From Chaetoderma sp. LZ-2023a (lineage: Eukaryota > Mollusca > Caudofoveata > Chaetodermatida > Chaetodermatidae), in NCBI GenBank assembly GCA_034401795.1, contig CM067369.1, forward strand, positions 190,745,159 to 190,809,158: a stretch of DNA of 64,000 nucleotides. The letters run 5' to 3'. The position numbers were made by a program, and so were the translations under genes. The notes under the pieces were generated by a model. It was not told the DNA's origin. It searched no databases and saw only the letters and a list, made by a program, of their open reading frames with translations. The first letter of the stretch is position 1. The number at the start of each line of letters is the position of its first letter. Shown in pieces: positions 11,066-22,489 of this stretch.

Positions 11066-12075
11066 AAGTAGAAAATCATAGAGTCCCTATTCTCTTACGC
11101 AACCTTTCTCCGAAATTTGTTACACTTAAAAAGAACTATGTTATGGGTGTAGCAACAGAACCAGTTGAAGTTATCTCAAACTCCTCAGATGAGATATTGA
11201 GTCTTTCAGAATCAGTCGGTGGTCCAACAGATCTCGATAAAACCGACACACAACTTCAGTTATCAAATCATCTTTTAGATCTATACAACAGATCTGTAAC
11301 TGATCTTTCTGTAGACCAGGCTTTGGTGGTGAAGCATCTGCTCTTCGATTTCCAGGATATCTTTCCTAAAAATGATTTTGATCTTGGGTTATTTAAGGGA
11401 ATTTATCATCAAGTCGATACTGGAGACGCGAAGCCTGTGAGAGCAAAGCTGCGTCATACCACTCTTGGCTTTGAGGGTGAGGAGGAAGCACATCTTAACA
11501 CTATGCTTGAGAAAAAAAAGATCATTGTTCTCTCAAAGTCAGAATGGGCCTCTGCCCCAGTCTTGGTCCGTAAAAATGATTTGACGGTACGTTACTGCAT
11601 TGATTTTTGATCTATTAATAAACTTACACAAAAGGATTCGTTTCCCCTTCCTAATATCGGGGCATGCTTGCATGCACTTGGCGGACATACTTTTATCAGC
11701 ACCCTGGATATGGCTACCAGATATTGGCAAATAGAAGTCGAAACTAGGGATAGACAAATACTCTCGTTTGTCACAAGATTTGGTCTTTTTGAATTTCTGA
11801 GAATGCCTTTCAGGATGTGCAACAGCCTGGCAACGTTCCAAAGGGCCATACAGCTCGTCCTACATGGCCTGAACTGGCAAGAATGGCGGGCCTATTTAGA
11901 TGATGTGATCGTTCTAGGCAAGGACTTTGAAAAACACATCACCAATCTTCGCAAAGTTTTTGATCGTTTCCTCTTACATAATCTGAAGCTTAAACCAAAG
12001 AAATGTAACCTTCTATGAAAGGAACTAAATTTTCTGGGTAGACTGGTCAGCAAGACTGGTATTGCCGTTAAACAA
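11062..12075 (+). mobile_element. LTR fossil part: reverse transcriptase
   Basis: Family landmarks in order: the HQVDTGDAKPVRAKLR entry, SEWASAPVLVRK, FISTLDMATRYWQIEV (motif A), FLRMPFRMCNSLATFQR (motif B), and AYLDDVIV (motif C, YxDD), then a C-x-L thumb region. Order and spacing are those of Ty3/Gypsy. Confidence 0.88.
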
Positions 12076-12089
12076 GACAGCATTGGTCC

Positions 12090-12764
12090 ATGCTCACCTG
12101 GCATTGTCCCATGAATAGAAAACAGTTGGAAGCCTTCTTGGGGTATGCACATTATCACAGGGAGCATATACGAGGATTTGCAAGTATCTCTGTTCCATTA
12201 TATGCTCCCACCAGTCCCAAAATAGAGTTTGTCTGGTCACCAAAACATACACAGTCTTTCGAGAATCTTAAAAAAGCTCAATCAGATCCTGCAATCCTGG
12301 GGTATCCAAGATCAGAAGGATTGTTCATTCTTGGCACTGATGCATCCGGAACTGCTATAGGGGCAGAGTTGTCCCAGCTCCAAGATGGTAAGGGGGTTCT
12401 CTTGGGGTTTTCTAGCAAAATTCTTACTCCTGCGCAGTGGAGGTACTGCGTCACCCGAAAGGAGTTGCTTGCTATTGTCTGTTTTACTCGACAGTATAGG
12501 ATCTATCTTCTGGGTAGAGCCTTCATTGTCAGGACAGACCACAGCAGTTTAGCTTGGTTCCTCCGTTTCAAAGCAATAGAGTGGCAACTGGCTCGTTGGC
12601 TAGAGGAACTTTCTCAGTTCAATGTGACTATACAATGCCGTACTGGTGGGAAACACTCAAATGCAGATGGTCCGTCGAGAATACCATCCACTGAGTTAAA
12701 GTGTGACTGTTACAAGGCTGGACAGACCTTGGAGTCATTACCATGTGGTAGTTGTAAATATTGA
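12090..12764 (+). mobile_element. LTR fossil part: RNase H
   Basis: The connection segment (LEAFLGYAHYHREHIRGFA) leads to ILGTDASGTAIGAELSQ, SRKELL-type and RTDHSSLAWFLRFK landmarks of Gypsy RNase H. Confidence 0.87.
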
Positions 12765-12887
12765 TCCCGGTTACATAATCAATGGAGCAAGTTTAACATA
12801 GACGTTGAGGATGTTGTACCACTGGTTGTTCGTGAAATCCTTCCTGTTGTTGGGGATGTCGGCGATATAGCTAGCAGTTCAGGTGTT

Positions 12888-14096
12888 ATGAGGACCACTG
12901 GGTGCCAACCCTCTAATTGGTTAAATTCTTACACGCAGGAGCAGATTAGAGAGCTCCAGTTGAAGGATCCAGACTTGAATTTGTTAATCACTTGGAAGGA
13001 GTCTGATCATATACCTTCTGACTCAGGGCTATATTTATCTAGCCCTTCAGTTAAAGTCTGGTGGTTGTCACACAACAAGCTCAGTATAGAGCATGGGGTT
13101 CTGTATTACATTTGGGAGTCTGGTGATCAGCCACGGAAACTCCTGTTAGTTCCAAAATCTCTTCAAAAGGAGGTTTTAGGGAATTGTCATGATCCTAAAT
13201 CAGCTGGACATATGGGTCAGCAAAAGACCCCGGCCAGGCTTAGGCAACGGTTTATATGGTATGGCTGTTCCAAGAAGTGCAAACAATATGTGAAATCTTG
13301 TAGTGCATGTAGCCTTAATAAAAAAGCAAATATCAAAGCCAAAGCATCTCTAGGACAATTCCATGCTGGTTATCCATTAGAACGTGTTCATTTGGATATT
13401 TTGGGGCCTTTTGTAGAATCTGGACCTGGAAGCCGTTACATACTCATGATTGTTGATCAGTTCACCAAATGGGTAGAATGTTTCGCAATACCTCATCAGA
13501 GTGCTGAATTAATTGCCAAAGTATTCGCCGAACATTTCATTGCCATGTTTGGTTGTCCATTACAGGTGCATACCGATCAAGGTCGTAATTTTGATGGTAA
13601 ACTGTTCCATAATTTATGTTGTGTATTGGAAATTGCTAAGACCCGGACGACTCCATACCACCCATCAGCGAATGGACAAGTAGAGCATTTCAACCACACC
13701 ATTCTACAAATGATGAGGTGTTATCTTGAAGATACTTATCATCAGAAAGACTGGGACAAACACTTCCCTTTCTTTGCCGCCGCCATGCGCTCTACCATTA
13801 ATAGGCAAACCGGCTTTACAGCCAATAAACTTCTGTTGGGAAGAGAAATTTTGCACCCAATCGATATTATGATTGGTACAGGTCCTCAAATACCACCATT
13901 CCCGTCCTATGGCAACTTTGCGCACGAATTAGAGGAATACATGAAGTTTGCTCATAAAATAGCACGACAGAATTTAGGAGAGTCTCAGAAACGCCAAAAA
14001 AGGGGGTTTGACCTTAGATTGAGCGTTCGCTCATACCATGTTGGCGATGTTGTCTGGCAAACTCTACAACAAAAATTGGGCAGTCAAAAAATCTAA
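12888..14096 (+). mobile_element. LTR fossil part: integrase
   Basis: An HHCC zinc-binding region (HDPKSAGHMGQQKT...CSACS), then the catalytic core landmarks VHLDILGPF, VHTDQGRNFDG and YHPSANGQVEHFN (D, D, E), and a C-terminal HVGDVVW motif. Confidence 0.88.
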
Positions 14097-14198
14097 CTCC
14101 TCCATTTCTTGTTACTGAGTGTTTGTCAGATGTTGTATACCACATCAGAGAAAAATGGCATGAGGTAGTAGTCCATCATGATCGGTTGAAACCCTGTC

Positions 14199-14640
14199 AT
14201 GACAGAGAGCTCCCCATTTTGGTTACAACGAATGCGGAATTCTCTCCTCTCAATAACTGTAGAAACTGGCGCTTCTGACAATTCTCTAATTGCTTCTAAT
14301 TCTCAGTCAGTCTCTAGTTGTGAGAATGAAGTGGACGTATCTGGACCATCCAGGCCAGAAGATACATTCTTAACAGATTTAGAGGACCTTGAAGACATAG
14401 TTATGTATGGAGAAGAAGGATTGGGTGATCTAAAAGACAGTTTAGAGTATGGCGAGGAGAATCATAATGAGCTGAACTAGAAGAAACTATTCTTTATTGC
14501 GAGCCTGATCCTGATGATATTATTCAAGAAAGATTAATGAATGGAGAAGACCAGTTGGTGATTGGGCTGCCAGGAAGACGACATAGGCGTCTTCCTGGGA
14601 GATTTCAAGATTACCAGTTATATTGAGGGGGATAACTGCA
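14199..14640 (+). mobile_element. LTR fossil part: acidic tail downstream of integrase
   Basis: An Asp/Glu-rich coding stretch (LTDLEDLEDIVMYGEEGLGD) follows the integrase. I cannot assign a function; it may be the C-terminus of pol. Confidence 0.5.
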
Positions 14641-14689
14641 CTTTATAAAATGTACATAGTTATTGCTATATATTTAGGATTATCAGAAG

Positions 14690-15530
14690 TTTCCTTGTGG
14701 CTCGGTTACACAGGCCCAGGATAATTATTATTCATACATAGACTCAGGTTTAAACATTATTGAATGAGGTTCCCGCAGCTCAGTTACACAGGCCCTGGAA
14801 GCACATTTACAACCCTTTCATAGCCTATACGGCTATAGTAAATGGTGGCTATACCAAAACACGACCGAGTTAGCGAATTAGTATGTTTATATATAGGGAC
14901 AAGTTATACATGTATATACTTTTCTTACTTTTGGATATTGTACCTTATTCATACAGGTTTTTAAAAAAAATTCAAAAAAGCCAATGGACTGCTTTAATTA
15001 TTGGATGGTCATGGTTGTTTTTCTCATGGGGATGTGGGATCCTAGCATTTGAAAATGTCGATTGTGGGACCCTAGCATTTGAAAATGCTGGTTGTGAGGT
15101 TGTTTTTCATGTGTTGTCTTCCCATTTCTCCTGGGGACTCGTGTGAATATATTGATATATTAACATTACTATTTTGAAATGATAATGTTTGAATAACGTG
15201 TAACTTTATCTGTTGTTTTGCATGACTTGATGCTTTGCCGGTGTATTCTCCATATAGGTACACATGTAGTATGTCTTTAATATTGTATATATCTCGGCAT
15301 TAGCCATGTTATTTTGTGCTTTTATGCTTAGACGATATATTCTGACAAGACTTCATTGTTTTATGGGCTAATTATTGTTTCCACTTCTTTGAGTGTAACT
15401 GACTCTTGAGGCTTGGCTGCACTGGCCCATGAGTAGCGTTGCATTCTGCTCCACTATACATTAATCCATCGGTTCATTCTCGCTTGGTGTGCATTTATCC
15501 CTTGTGGCTTGGCTGCACTGGTCCGAATGA
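14690..15530 (+). repeat. Recurring 28-bp motif in LTR fossil 3' non-coding part
   Basis: A motif of the form TTGTGGCT(C/T)GGTTACACAGG or TTGGCTGCACTGGCC occurs at about 14695, 14772, 15407 and 15502. A separate 30-bp direct duplication (TGTGGGATCCTAGCATTTG) lies at 15033-15092. Their role is unknown. Confidence 0.6.
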
Positions 15531-15794
15531 TACTGCACATGTCCTTGGTTCTGCATGGGTGTTTACTCTTTAGTTATCATCTGCTCAGTAATAATCAAAG
15601 GCAATTTTACCTGGATTTCCATTTAAAGTCAAGATAGCTTTCAGATCCAGATCTCGAAATGGTCATTACTATTTGACTATTAGTTCTTCCTGTTCTTTCT
15701 GTTAAGATCTATGCCTTCTCAAACCGCAACCCTCTAGTGTCTCGAAATTATACGGGTCATTATACGTTTCTGGTATACCTAGGCCTTAAAATAT

Positions 15795-15806
15795 GACGGG
15801 GAGGAA
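15795..15806 (+). promoter_or_regulatory. Polypurine tract
   Basis: GACGGGGAGGAA ends directly at the TG of the 3' LTR, the expected place for the plus-strand primer. Confidence 0.8.
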
Positions 15807-16051
15807 TGTGGTGCTCTTAGAAAAGAGGGACTACCATACATTAGTATGACTGTCATTAGTTCCGTACTTTGCCAGCGATTTCCGAGTCGCCTGTAGGCAG
15901 TCGGTTGTCAGGCAACAGGACACGCACTGGCAGACGAATCCTGGACGGCAAGTAGTGCGGAGTAACTTCCCTCTCTTCTGGCCAGCTCGCCACATCACAC
16001 CTAAAGGTACCATTTATTACTAATCAACTAGCAATTACCTGATTCACTACA
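15807..16051 (+). repeat. 3' LTR
   Basis: Begins TGTGGTGC and ends ATTCACTACA; same length as the 5' LTR and about 91% identical by hand count. Confidence 0.92.
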
Positions 16052-18854
16052 GTAGTATAATGTGAAAGAAAAGGTTTCGCGGGTGTTACACCTTTCAAAG
16101 GTGTCATATTGGACTATTGTGATGATCATAATGGTGTGTTGGGTAGGGACGTTGCTATGCATTGTAATGGTGTGCATGATTTAACCACAGCTGACGCACA
16201 ATATCATATTTACTGTTATGATGCATTCAGTACAATTCCAGTACATGCTGACCAGACCTCGATGATTGATGACCAAGCTATGAAAATGCTTGTGGATGAG
16301 ATGTATACTAACCGAAAGATATGTATTTGGACATCCACTGCACTGTATGATAAGTACATGAGTTATAATGGTCAGTTGACACGAAAGCAAATGTTTACTA
16401 AGCTAATTACGCAAGTGGGTGATGACGTGATCGTTTTTGATAATTGAACGTTGTGCATCTATTGTTGGGCTGGTAAAATCGTGAAGGCTGCCAAAGTGGA
16501 CGCTGTGGATCAGGAAAAAGAAGATTCTTCAGTGAGAAACATTAAAATCGAGGCACTTGGTATTCCATTCAACAATAAAAACTATGATCTTGGTCAAAAC
16601 AAGGCAAAGAAGTATGCTACACTGCCTATGTGTGTCTGAAAGCTCATATTAAATGGCAAAGTCACAAAAGCATCCATGAGTTTATCACAATTAATACAAT
16701 ATTACATCGCCAACATACGCAACTAAACAACACTTGGAATGGGTGTTAAACTCCACCACAGGTACTAAAGCAGTGCTCTCATACACATCTTAAATGAGCA
16801 TGACAGTGATACTGTTGCCACGGTACATCAGATGATGGGGCTAAGTCAAACAGTCAGACTGGTATTTGGCTGGTATGACAACTTCGACTTGCTGATGTCG
16901 AGTCTGAATGGTCGCTGTGAAATTCACAGAATTTCAGTAGCACCCAGCTGGAATCATTGAGACTGGCAGCGCATATCAGTATGCTCATAATCCCTTGCCT
17001 TATGTTCAAGCAAGCCAAGTCTGTATGGAATAGCATGACCATTCCACTTATGCACTATATTGGACCTAAAAGGTGGTGGCCCCTTACAGTACCGACTGGC
17101 AATACAACAGGGATCAGATACACTGAGCCGTCCACTCGACAAGCCAGTCTTCTGGTTGCCGAAGAAACGGACATACAGTGGTTCAACAGGCTAATGCCAA
17201 GGGCAAGATATGGGTTGGAATGGCTTCAACAATCAGATAATCAGGAGACATGGCGTATTCAAATCTGCGAGCCCCTATCTTTCGGTCCACTTATTGACGC
17301 ATCACCCTCTCACCCAGACACCATCCTCACAATACTGACATGCATGCAAGGGTAACTTTTTGACATGGAGATGACATACCTCCATCTATCCATTGACATG
17401 CAGCTGTTTGCAGTAACCAAACAGCTGTGCTGGTACCAGCCCATGCAGTTCCAGAACGTAATTGCCCATCAACTTCCTTGTCCCAAAACTACTCGTCCAC
17501 CGGTTTGAGTGTACTGAGAAGGAGGGTGAGTTGAGGTTCCGGCATGTCTTGGATGCCGATGATCAGATTCTTATTGATGCAGAGGTTGAGAAGTACCCTC
17601 ACTCACTAGAAGATAACTGTATCCATCTTTACACTCCCGTCACTGGCCACATTGGCCCCGCTTATGTAAATGTGGCTGATTCGATTATGATCATATTTTG
17701 TGGCCACACAACGGCAGTCCCTCAGATAATATTGCGTTCATCCAGGGTCGTCTTAGTCACTAGTCGGATGGCCCTGAGAAAATCGTTGTCTTCAAGAAGT
17801 ACCAGGATGTCTCAGCTAAAGGATCACGAGAGAATGTGGCGTGCTGGTGAAGTCACCATCGACTATCAGCTTACAAGTTCTTGGCCCAAATGAGATACAA
17901 TCCTGATGAGCAAGAACAACTAGCAGAGGCTGGTAAGTGTGTTGTGTGCCTTCAGTCTAGGAGAGAACGTGGCAATGGATACTCGGGATGATGGCGCTTT
18001 TGGTCATGATGAGGCAGACATCACAATGATCTCATATTTCTTTGCGGTTGCCAACTGTGGCAAGGACGTGATCCCCGGACTTAGTGCCGACACATATGGC
18101 TTTGGCCTATTGGTCTATTCAGTGTAGTGGGAGGAGCTGGGGCGCAAGGTGCAGATGGATCACTAGGATGGGACAGTGCTGGATATCAATGCCATCTGTG
18201 CAGACCTCGGGCCAAAGTATCTGGGGTTGCTTGCCATATACGCCCTCAGCGAGGTGGGTGCAACGGAAACTGATCTGATTCAATGATATGTATGGTCGGC
18301 CACCGGTGACATCCGCGGTGTCTGCCCGCTTCACACTCTTCACCAAGAAGAAGAAATACCACAAAGTTAAGGCCCTGCCTCCAGCACCTGCTAACCTGTT
18401 ACTGCAGGTGCTGCTGGTCCATCTGCAGGTTATGCTGTGGAAAGCGGCAGACCACTAAGACCCACCAGATGAATCAGCCAACATCTCTCAATTTGGGTGG
18501 GAGATGGGGGATGGTATTCCTGCTCCTGTCATTGCTAAAGGTGACCCAGCTCCACCAGAGCTGATTGATGTGACTGAGTGTCAGTGTAAGCCACAATGTA
18601 AGAAATGCAGCACTGAGGCATGTGGCTGTCACAAAGCACATCTTTTGTGCAAGTCGTACAGCAACTGGGCAGGCGAAGAGGGCTGCTGCAATCCGTACAA
18701 TAAGACAGCAAAGGCTCAGGCCAGAGACGAGGAGGGTGTTGAGACAGATGATGATGAGGAGGATGAGGCGGGTGTAGATGCAGATGGTGTTGAGGAGAAC
18801 GAAGGTCATGAGGATATTGAGGATGGTTTTGCTGATTACCTGTATGATGAATGA
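16052..18854 (+). pseudogene. Main part of a PIN-like/CXC-domain family gene
   Basis: This continues the family seen at 7041-7431. Landmarks in order: GVILDYCDDHN and HDLTTADAQYHIYCYDAF at 16100-16235; VIVFDN and FNNKNYDLG up to 16639; LVFGWYDNFDLL near 16860-16890; LMHYIGPKRW near 17045; HPDTILTILTCMQG to 17355; HDEADITMI near 18003-18030 (the acidic motif of a PIN/FEN-like nuclease fold); and a Cys-rich CXC (tesmin-type) domain at 18577-18720 (ECQCKPQCKKCSTEACGCHK), followed by an acidic tail ending at 18854. Normal members are about a thousand residues in one reading frame. This copy has many stops and frame changes and is not functional. CXC domains bind DNA in TSO1/LIN54 proteins. The family occurs in many copies in cnidarian and lophotrochozoan genomes. 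Confidence 0.7.
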
Positions 18855-19718
18855 GAGTGGGTCAAAGATGATGGTTATTAGGAAATATCTGTAGTTCCTT
18901 CCCCTTAGAGCATAAGATTGTGTAAATCGCCCTTCTATCTAGTGTTATGAATATTACTCCTAATAAGATCCTTACAATGAATTTCAAATTTCGACTTTAG
19001 AGTTTATCTCACAAAGAAATACAAATAATGATAAATAGAGAGAGCAATTGTGATGGTTTCAAAGTCATCTAAGCCAATGTTCTTAATGATCTTTGCACTA
19101 TGCACTACATGATTAATGGCCGTTTGCGCACATATAGCTCAAGTCCCACTCAACATGATTCCGGGATTAAGCGTGACTCTGTTTTCGCGTCCACTAGCGC
19201 AGGTCTTGGCTTACGTAAACTCCGCTCAGATTGCTGTAATATTTGAACCTGCTATTGACCAGGTTCAGAGCCAAGCTCACTGTAGTAAATGGCAGATTAT
19301 TTAATTATATCAGGCCACATCGATGCTGTGGTTAACTACAATAGGGCGTATTCAGGACATACGCTATTGGTTGTTAGGTAAACCGAAAGTAATAAAAAAC
19401 GAGGCTACGGGGACAAAAAAGGCTTACTGCATGAACATGTGTTTTATATGGTAAATGCTGAATTGGCATGCCTGTTATAAATACTGGTACGTTGATTTAT
19501 ATTTCGCAATATAATCCAAACATAATTACACAACCGATGAAGTCTTGTTAACATAAAATAGTCTGTAGTGTAGCGTACACACTGTATGCTTACATACACA
19601 TTACAACATAGCCGTTTTGAACAGGCTACAAGTTTATTTCCAACAAGCTTCTGTGTCAAGAATGATTATAACTTGAACTAGAATAACAAAGTACGGGTTT
19701 CATTTATCACTAGCAAGG
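18855..19718. other. No gene recognised
   Basis: AT-rich sequence without motifs or repeat families that I can identify. Confidence 0.4.
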
Positions 19719-19801
<83 letters not shown>

Positions 19802-19811
19802 CACACACACC
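19719..19811 (+). repeat. (GCAC)n microsatellite
   Basis: About twenty GCAC units followed by five CA units. Any open frame across it is an artefact of the repeat. Confidence 0.97.
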
Positions 19812-19843
19812 CGACGTGGTACTCTACACCAGACCCAGATAAC

Positions 19844-19906
19844 TGCACTATGCGTGTCACACACGTTATGTAGACAGGATGCGTGTCACACATGTTATGT
19901 AGACAG
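19844..19906 (+). repeat. Short direct duplication
   Basis: ATGCGTGTCACACACGTTAT and ATGCGTGTCACACATGTTAT follow each other with TGTAGACAGGA after each copy. Confidence 0.8.
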
Positions 19907-20037
19907 GAGGCATGACTCCATCGGTTATTCTAGATCCTCATCATCACCACATGTCTAATATAATTATAACTTCGTTTTGTTGACAGTTTAAAGTTCAAAC
20001 CTGAATATTCATCTACCCAGTGCATAGATGCTCACCT

Positions 20038-20135
20038 CCAACCCCCTCCCCCCACCCATCCCCACTCCCACCCCGTCTACCCCCCCCCCCCCCACCAACC
20101 CACCACGCCCACCCCACCCCCACCCCCATCCCCAC
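20038..20135 (+). repeat. C-rich low-complexity tract
   Basis: CCCCACC-type repeats with a C run of about 14; the minus strand is G-rich. Confidence 0.9.
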
Positions 20136-20374
20136 GCACACACCAACTGAGTATGGGCAAAGTTTACATTAATCAGCAAATGGATGCTTTGTTAGCTTCA
20201 TGCTGTAGTTTAGCATCTTTATCTGAATTTATAATTATCTTAATGATGTTGATAGAACACTATACCTGTTGCCTCCAAATGACGGTTCTTTAAAATTGGA
20301 GGTCACAAGACCACCTGTGTTATGGAACCAAAAATCAGTTTGACCCATATATGCTGGTTATCAGATGGGTTGGA

Positions 20375-20567
20375 TTAACCCTTTAATGGCCAACATTGGT
20401 CAAGAAAATCAAAATATGTATGTATTGCATTGAATGTCCCTTTGCAGGCTAAAATGAGAATTTTTGAAAATTTACCACTGGAATGACTAGATTGATCGTC
20501 GAGACGATGATTACAGTGGTAATTTTAGGTCAGTTGTCTATTCTTAGCCTGTAAATGGACAGTTAAA
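20375..20567 (+). repeat. MITE-B copy left of the ISL2EU transposon
   Basis: Starts TTAACCCTTTAATGGCCAAC; holds CCCTTTGCAGGC and TTTACCACTGGAATGAC, then an inverse arm ending CCTGTAAATGGACAGTTAAA. A TTAA at the outer edge with CCCTTT inside is what piggyBac-type ends look like. Confidence 0.7.
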
Positions 20568-20646
20568 TCAAGAGTATGGAAGCCTATGTTGTCAGCATGC
20601 CCATTACATGTTTAATGCAGTGTAGAGCATTCTCATTTACAGGAAG

Positions 20647-22072
20647 ATGACGAAAGGATGTGCTGCATATGGATGCACAAACCGGTCTGGTAACTTTTCT
20701 GGAATATTTCACAAACTGCCACTAAATAACCAGAGTTTACTCAAAGCGTAGATTCATAACATTAGATGAGAAAACCTTCCTCTTTCTATGAACACTGTGA
20801 TTTTCAGTACACATTTTCTCCCTGGTTGCTTCACAAGAAGTCTTGGAGGGACACGAACTTATTTGAAACCGGATGCGGTGCCCACTGCGTTTATATTTTC
20901 AAAAGCGACACCATCCCGGAAATCACCCAAGAAACGATGTATTCCTGTCTGTGATAATGTATCAGAATCAAGCAATGATGATGAAGCTAGTAATAAAGAT
21001 TTAATGTTAGCCGACAACTGTGATGCAGTATCATCTCCATGCATAGTACCAAGGCGATACCAAGGATCGTGGAACTCACTGTGAATGCGATATAAATGTT
21101 GAATTATTAGAGCAGAATACTGTAGAACTAAAGGAACAGAATGACAAACCTTTACTAGTACAGAATCAAAATAGATTTTCTGTCGATTCTTTGAAACATA
21201 ACAAGCCGCTGTTTCAGTTCTGTGAGGTTTAAAGCTGTGTTAGTCCTATTTGGCCCTGGAGCCAGGAATTTGCAGTATTGGGGTACAGAACCTACAACAA
21301 CAGAAGCAAGATCTGGAGCTCCTCCAAAATTGACAGTTCACAACCAGTTGTTGCTAGTGCTGTGTCGACTCCCGAGTGGGTTTGCTAGAATGTGATCTTG
21401 CAAATCGTTTCAATATTTCGCAACCAACTGTCTCCAGAATATTAGAAACATGGATCATATATATGTATAAAATGTTTAAATGTAAATACTTTGATATATG
21501 CTCTTCAAAGGAGCATGTTCTATTGACAATGCCAGGTTCATTCAAGGAAAAATTTCCATCAACAAAAGTAATAATCGACTGTACCGAAATCTATAAGGAG
21601 AAGCCTGGAAATCCATTTGCACAACAAGAAACATTTTCGAGTTAAAAAAATACAAACACGGTAAAGGCACTAGTCGGCATCTCACCAAGTGGCTGCATAA
21701 CATTTGTCTCTGATTTATATGGTGGATCCATCTCTGATAGGGAAGTAACTATCCGCATTGACCTGTTAGACAAATTAGAACTGGGTGATTCTGGCAGACC
21801 GTGGCTTTAATACTGAGGACCTATTGGTTCTGAAGCAAGTGAGGCTGAATATTCCACCATTCTTACAGGGAAAGAAACAGTTCACAGACGCAGATCTTGT
21901 CAAAACCAGAAAAATTGCATCCCTGCGTACACACATAGAGCGTGCAAATGAAAGAATACAGAATTTCCGTATACTTGAATCCATCCCAATGAATTTAATC
22001 GCTGTAGCTAATGAAATGCTTACAGTGCGGCGTGCCATGATGACTAATTTCATGCCTCCTCTAATTTCTTAA
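20647..22072 (+). pseudogene. ISL2EU-type transposase (THAP and DDE), broken
   Basis: The start at 20647 gives MTKGCAAYGCTNRSGNF, the first half of a THAP zinc-binding domain with HKLPLNN and, after two in-frame stops (near 20748 and 20766), THFLPGCF and a TYLKPDAVPTAF end. From about 21240 a helix-turn-helix region follows (ANRFNISQPTVSRILETW). The DDE_Tnp_4 core has D in IIDCTEIYKEKPG (21577), D in LADRGF (21797) and E in HIERANERIQNFRIL (21938), ending at 22072. The reading frame changes several times between 21086 and 21790. Such transposases cut and paste DNA transposons with a second protein encoded by the same element, here on the minus strand at 22490-24405. Family length is normally about 450-500 residues. 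Confidence 0.8.
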
Positions 22073-22123
22073 TAATGATTAATTGAAATCACTGTTTGAT
22101 TGAAGCAAATCGTTAGATGATAA

Positions 22124-22240
22124 TGGAGCTTTCCAGGTTATCCATCAACCAAATGACGTCATAGTCAATTACATGGCGTGTAGGATGACGTCATAATTAA
22201 TGACGTCATGAATGACGTAGATAAATGCGTCACGAACGGC
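22124..22240 (+). repeat. MITE-A left-end fragment
   Basis: GGAGCTTTCCAGGTTATCC then three CRE-like TGACGTCA sites (22154, 22186, 22201). It is cut off where the next fragment begins. Confidence 0.8.
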
Positions 22241-22328
22241 TAATGAACCTTTCCAGTTTTAGCCATGCCCCGCCCACCTTTACCTAATCTCCACCCAAAC
22301 TTCACCGTGTTGGGAGTGACTGGTTTTG
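22241..22328 (-). repeat. MITE-A right-end fragment
   Basis: TAATGAACCTTTCCAGTTTT then the right arm in reverse up to CACCGTGTTGGGAGTGAC. With the preceding piece it leaves two terminal fragments joined and no core. Confidence 0.75.
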
Positions 22329-22489
22329 TAATTTAAGGCACATCAATCTTATATGGAAGAATATGATTAAAGTAAAAATCAACCACGTTAGGCCAAATGT
22401 TTTGATGAAAACAAGTCTTGTCAAATTTAAGAATTTGTATGAAGACGCCACCATGGCCTGTACTGACGGCTAGATCACATGTATGAATT

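Larger units (their letters stand above)
7436..16051 (+). mobile_element. Ty3/Gypsy LTR retrotransposon fossil
   Basis: An 8.6-kb element with two 245-bp LTRs, a primer binding site, polypurine tract and target duplication. The internal parts in order are an SGNH-like 5' region, gag with zinc knuckle, protease, reverse transcriptase, RNase H and integrase, which is the Ty3/Gypsy order. The two LTRs differ at about 22 of 245 positions by eye (roughly 9%), so the insertion is not recent. The coding region is broken, with several interruptions (at least five). It is inserted inside the PIN-like/CXC family gene that flanks it on both sides. Confidence 0.9.
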
